The notes beneath the pieces were generated by a model. It saw only the letters and a program-made list of their open reading frames with translations, did no database searches and was not told the DNA's origin. From Streptomyces sp. ISL-98 (GTDB lineage Bacteria > Actinomycetota > Actinomycetes > Streptomycetales > Streptomycetaceae), in NCBI RefSeq assembly GCF_018614055.1, contig NZ_JAGGPB010000013.1, positions 186,001 to 250,000 on the forward strand: a stretch of 64,000 nt of DNA. Direction: 5' to 3'. Position 1 is the stretch's first letter, and each line of letters begins with the position of its first letter. The translations under genes were made by a program, and so were the position numbers. Shown here piece by piece: positions 61,510 to 64,000 of this stretch.

Positions 61510-63108
61510 ATGGACGCATTGCCACTGCTGTTCCTGGTCGCGGGCAGCGCGGTCGTCGCCGGGGCGGCCCGCAGGACGCCGGTCCCCGCACCGCTGCTGC
61601 TCGTCGCGGTCGGGCTCGCGGCGGCGTACATCCCGGGAGTGCCCGACTACACACTGCAACCGGACATCGTGCTGCCGCTGCTGCTGCCGCCCCTGCTGCA
61701 CACCGCGGCTCTGGACAGCTCGTACCTGGACCTGCGGGCGAACGTCCGGCCCGTCGCCTTCCTGTCGGTCGGCTATGTGCTGTTCGCGACCGTGATCGTC
61801 GGCTACCTGGCGTATCTCGTCGTTCCTGGCCTCCCGCTGACCTCCGCGCTGGTGCTCGGCGCGGTGATCGCGCCGCCCGACGCGGTGGCGGCGACCGCGA
61901 TCGCGCGCCGCGTCGGGCTGCCGCCGCGTATCACCGCGATCCTCCAGGGCGAGTCGCTGGTCAACGACGCCACCGCCATCACCGCGTTCAAGGTGGCGGT
62001 CGCGGCGGCGGTGGGGGAGGGCGCGAGCTGGGTCGGCGGGATCGGGGAATTCGCGGTCGCTGCGGTCGGCGGGGTCGGGGTCGGCCTGCTGCTGATGGTG
62101 CCGCTGCACTGGCTCCGTACGCATCTCAAGGAGGCGCTGCTGCAGAACACGCTGTCGCTGCTGATCCCCTTCGTGGCGTACGCGGCGGCCGAGTACGTCC
62201 ACGCCTCGGGAGTGCTCGCGGTGGTCGTCGTCGCCCTCTACCTGGGACATCGCTCCTGGCAGGTTGACTTCGCGACCAGGCTCCAGGAGCACGCCGTCTG
62301 GAAGATGGTCTCCTTCGTACTCGAATCGGCCGTGTTCGCGCTCATCGGGCTTCAACTGCCGTACGTCCTGGACGGACTCGGCCCGTACGGGGGCGGGGAG
62401 GCCGCCTGGTACGCGTTCGCGGTCTTCGCCGCGGTCGTCGTGGTGCGCTTCGTCTGGGTCTTCCCGGCGACGTATCTGCCACGGATCATGTCGGCGCGCA
62501 TCCGCGAGCGGGAGCCCGGCGTGACCTGGACATCACCGGTCATCGTGGGGTGGGCGGGGATGCGCGGGGTGGTCTCCCTCGCCATCGCCTTCTCGATCCC
62601 GCTGACCGTCGACCAGGGCGAACCGTTCCCCGAGCGGAACCTGGTGCTCTTCCTGACCTTTACGACTGTGATCGCCACACTCGTCGTCCAGGGCCTCACC
62701 CTCGCGCCGCTGATCCGCCTCCTCAAGCTGCCGAGGCGCGACACGTACGCCGAGACGCTCGCCGAGGCGCAGGCCCAGAGCGAGGCGTCTGCGGCCGCCG
62801 AGGCCCGGCTCGACGAGCTCCTCGCCGACCCCCGCAACGCGCTGCCGCAGCCGCTCGCCGACCGGCTGCGCACGGTCCTCGAACGGCGGCGCAACGCGGT
62901 CTGGGAGCGGCTCGGCGGGGTCAACGAGGAGACGGGGGAGTCGGCGGACGACACGTACCGGCGGCTCGCCGGGGAGATGATCGCCGCGGAGCGCGCGGTC
63001 TTCGTGGAGCTGCGGGACCGGCGGCGGATCGACGACGAGATGCTGCGCTCGCTGATGCGGAGGCTGGACCTGGAGGAGGCGGCGGCCTACCGGGCGGATT
63101 CCGACTGA
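61510..63108 (+). CDS. Na+/H+ antiporter (CPA1 family)
   Basis: A ~532-residue cation/proton antiporter with about 12 transmembrane helices from LPLLFLVAGSAVVAGAA to VIATLVVQGLTLAPLI. The ion-binding region has ALVLGAVIAPPDAVAATAI (the PPDAV motif) and ILQGESLVNDATAITAF (ND motif); GWAGMRGVVSLAIAFSIPL is the third signature. A charged cytosolic C-terminal tail of ~130 residues follows. ATG 61510 is preferred; ATG 61489, seven codons upstream, is an alternative. Its 3' end overlaps the next convergent gene by 22 bases. Likely role: pH/sodium homeostasis, suiting its neighbour, an osmotic-stress sigma locus. Confidence 0.88.
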   Translation: MDALPLLFLVAGSAVVAGAARRTPVPAPLLLVAVGLAAAYIPGVPDYTLQPDIVLPLLLPPLLHTAALDSSYLDLRANVRPVAFLSVGYVLFATVIVGYLAYLVVPGLPLTSALVLGAVIAPPDAVAATAIARRVGLPPRITAILQGESLVNDATAITAFKVAVAAAVGEGASWVGGIGEFAVAAVGGVGVGLLLMVPLHWLRTHLKEALLQNTLSLLIPFVAYAAAEYVHASGVLAVVVVALYLGHRSWQVDFATRLQEHAVWKMVSFVLESAVFALIGLQLPYVLDGLGPYGGGEAAWYAFAVFAAVVVVRFVWVFPATYLPRIMSARIREREPGVTWTSPVIVGWAGMRGVVSLAIAFSIPLTVDQGEPFPERNLVLFLTFTTVIATLVVQGLTLAPLIRLLKLPRRDTYAETLAEAQAQSEASAAAEARLDELLADPRNALPQPLADRLRTVLERRRNAVWERLGGVNEETGESADDTYRRLAGEMIAAERAVFVELRDRRRIDDEMLRSLMRRLDLEEAAAYRADSD

Positions 63109-64000
63109 CCCTGCTGATCAGGCTGATCCGGCCGACCTGTGATCACGGCCGCGACGGCGGTGCCGGGCGGGAAGGCGCCCTCGGTGGCCAGCGTGGTCAG
63201 TCCGTACAGCATCTTCGCGACGTAGAGCCGCTCGACCGGCAGTCCGTGACGGGCCTCGAAGTCCTCGGCGAACACGTCGAGTTCGGGGGTCGTGCGGGCG
63301 TATCCGCCGAAGTGGAAGCGGTCGTCGAGGCGCCAGTCGCCGGTGGGGCCGCCGAAGGCGGTGAGCTGGAGGGCGCGTATGTCGTCGCCGAGGAAGCCGC
63401 CCTTGAGGACCGGGAACCCGATGGCCCGCTGCCCCGGCCCCAGACCCGCCGCCAGGCCCGCGAGCGTCCCGCCGGTGCCGCAGGCGACGCCGACGACGTC
63501 GGCGGCCCCGCGCAGTTCCTGCCCGAGGGCGGTGCAGCCCTGGGCGGCGAGGGCGTTGCTGCCGCCTTCTGGGACGACATAGACGTCCCCGGCGGTCGCG
63601 CTGAGGATCTCCGCCAGGACCTCGGGGTCCGATTTGCAGCGGTACGTCGCGCGGTCCACGAAGTGCAGGCGCATGCCGTCCGCCGCGCACTGGGCCAGGG
63701 AGGGGTTGAGGGGGCGGTCGGCGAGCTCGTCGCCGCGTACGACGCCGATCGTCGGGAAGCCGAGGAGGCGGCCGGCCGCGGCCGTCGCCCGCAGATGGTT
63801 GGAGTACGCGCCGCCGAAGGTCAGCACGGTGCGCCCGGCCGCCGCGCGCAGGTTCGGCGCGAGTTTGCGCCACTTGTTGCCGGGGAGGTCCGGATGGATC
63901 AGGTCGTCGCGCTTGAGTAGCAGTCGTACGCCGTGACGGGCGAAGCGCTCGTCCTCGGCCTGCCGCAGCGGCGAGGGGAGCCGCGGCCGCAGGCGGGAGA
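63087..64000 (-). CDS. PLP-dependent ACC deaminase / D-cysteine desulfhydrase-like enzyme (N-terminus outside window)
   Basis: At least 304 codons are present; the N-terminus lies beyond the window. The PLP lysine is in PGNKWRKLAPNL, and LTFGGAYSNHLRATAAAG and GVACGTGGTLAGLAAGL are phosphate-binding loops of fold-type II enzymes of the ACC deaminase/D-cysteine desulfhydrase group. Discriminating between the two substrates by eye is unreliable. The C-terminus, DQPDQQGQSESAR, overlaps the antiporter end by 22 bases. Confidence 0.85.
   Translation of the reverse strand, partial: SRLRPRLPSPLRQAEDERFARHGVRLLLKRDDLIHPDLPGNKWRKLAPNLRAAAGRTVLTFGGAYSNHLRATAAAGRLLGFPTIGVVRGDELADRPLNPSLAQCAADGMRLHFVDRATYRCKSDPEVLAEILSATAGDVYVVPEGGSNALAAQGCTALGQELRGAADVVGVACGTGGTLAGLAAGLGPGQRAIGFPVLKGGFLGDDIRALQLTAFGGPTGDWRLDDRFHFGGYARTTPELDVFAEDFEARHGLPVERLYVAKMLYGLTTLATEGAFPPGTAVAAVITGRPDQPDQQGQSESAR

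Overview
The window is chromosomal DNA from a high-GC actinomycete, almost certainly a Streptomyces. Third codon positions are strongly GC-biased, GTG starts are common, many genes look leaderless (a TANNNT hexamer 6-7 bases before the start codon), and the gene set is typical of the Streptomyces core: WhiB-like regulators, sigR-rsrA, the das chitosugar locus, a sigH-type locus and nrdAB under a cobalamin riboswitch. No insertion sequence, prophage, CRISPR array or large foreign island was seen. Family and symbol assignments rest on motifs and recalled gene order; no database search was run.

Left part (1-18.7 kb) is a conserved actinobacterial block also recognisable in mycobacteria: the C-terminal part of a UvrD2 helicase; wblC (whiB7) behind a long leader with a translated uORF and an attenuator; small proteins; an AarF/ABC1 kinase with a ThiF-like protein; a YgjP-type metalloprotease; a TerD-AIM24 fusion followed by two AIM24 genes; a Nudix/DUF2342 pair; an SDR protein; MoaE; a PDZ/Lon-like protease; a PPA1309-like protein and a large UPF0182 membrane protein.

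From 18.7 to 32 kb, two near-identical initiator tRNA-Met genes bracket a Sel1/TPR gene. They are followed by catR and catA with a palindromic operator, a CBS protein, hisN, a TetR regulator convergent with an SMR (Gdx-like) exporter, rsgA-aroA, an M50-like protease, an SRAP protein, a small hydrolase, and the thiol-stress pair sigR-rsrA with a textbook sigma-R promoter overlapping the end of the hydrolase gene.

From 32 to 47.3 kb lie an HD-GYP gene overlapping a degenerate HD partner, a TPR protein, peptide deformylase, a secreted peptidoglycan-binding/M15 peptidase, a GlxA/AraC regulator, an XRE regulator divergent from an FMN reductase, class Ia ribonucleotide reductase nrdA-nrdB behind a B12 riboswitch, a membrane-anchored L7/L12-like protein, and cstA-ybdD. 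From 47.5 to 55.5 kb is the N-acetylglucosamine/chitobiose regulon: dasR, dasABC, a family 3 N-acetylglucosaminidase, nagB and an SIS protein, with dre operators upstream of dasA, between nagB and the SIS gene, and, unexpectedly, upstream of a PdtaS-type histidine kinase.

The right end (55.8-64 kb) carries pdtaS, wblE (whiB1-like) with a CRP-like box, a diacylglycerol-kinase-family gene, a small membrane protein, a sigH-type sigma factor whose frame stays open through its anti-sigma gene, a UBP zinc finger, a Na+/H+ antiporter and a truncated PLP enzyme. The unifying theme is regulation: antibiotic stress (wblC), peroxide (catR), thiol stress (sigR), osmotic stress/development (sigH), B12 (nrdAB) and aminosugars (dasR). 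The most unusual items are the dual-frame sigH region, the extra dre site, the duplicated 3' end of dasR and the TerD-AIM24 cluster.
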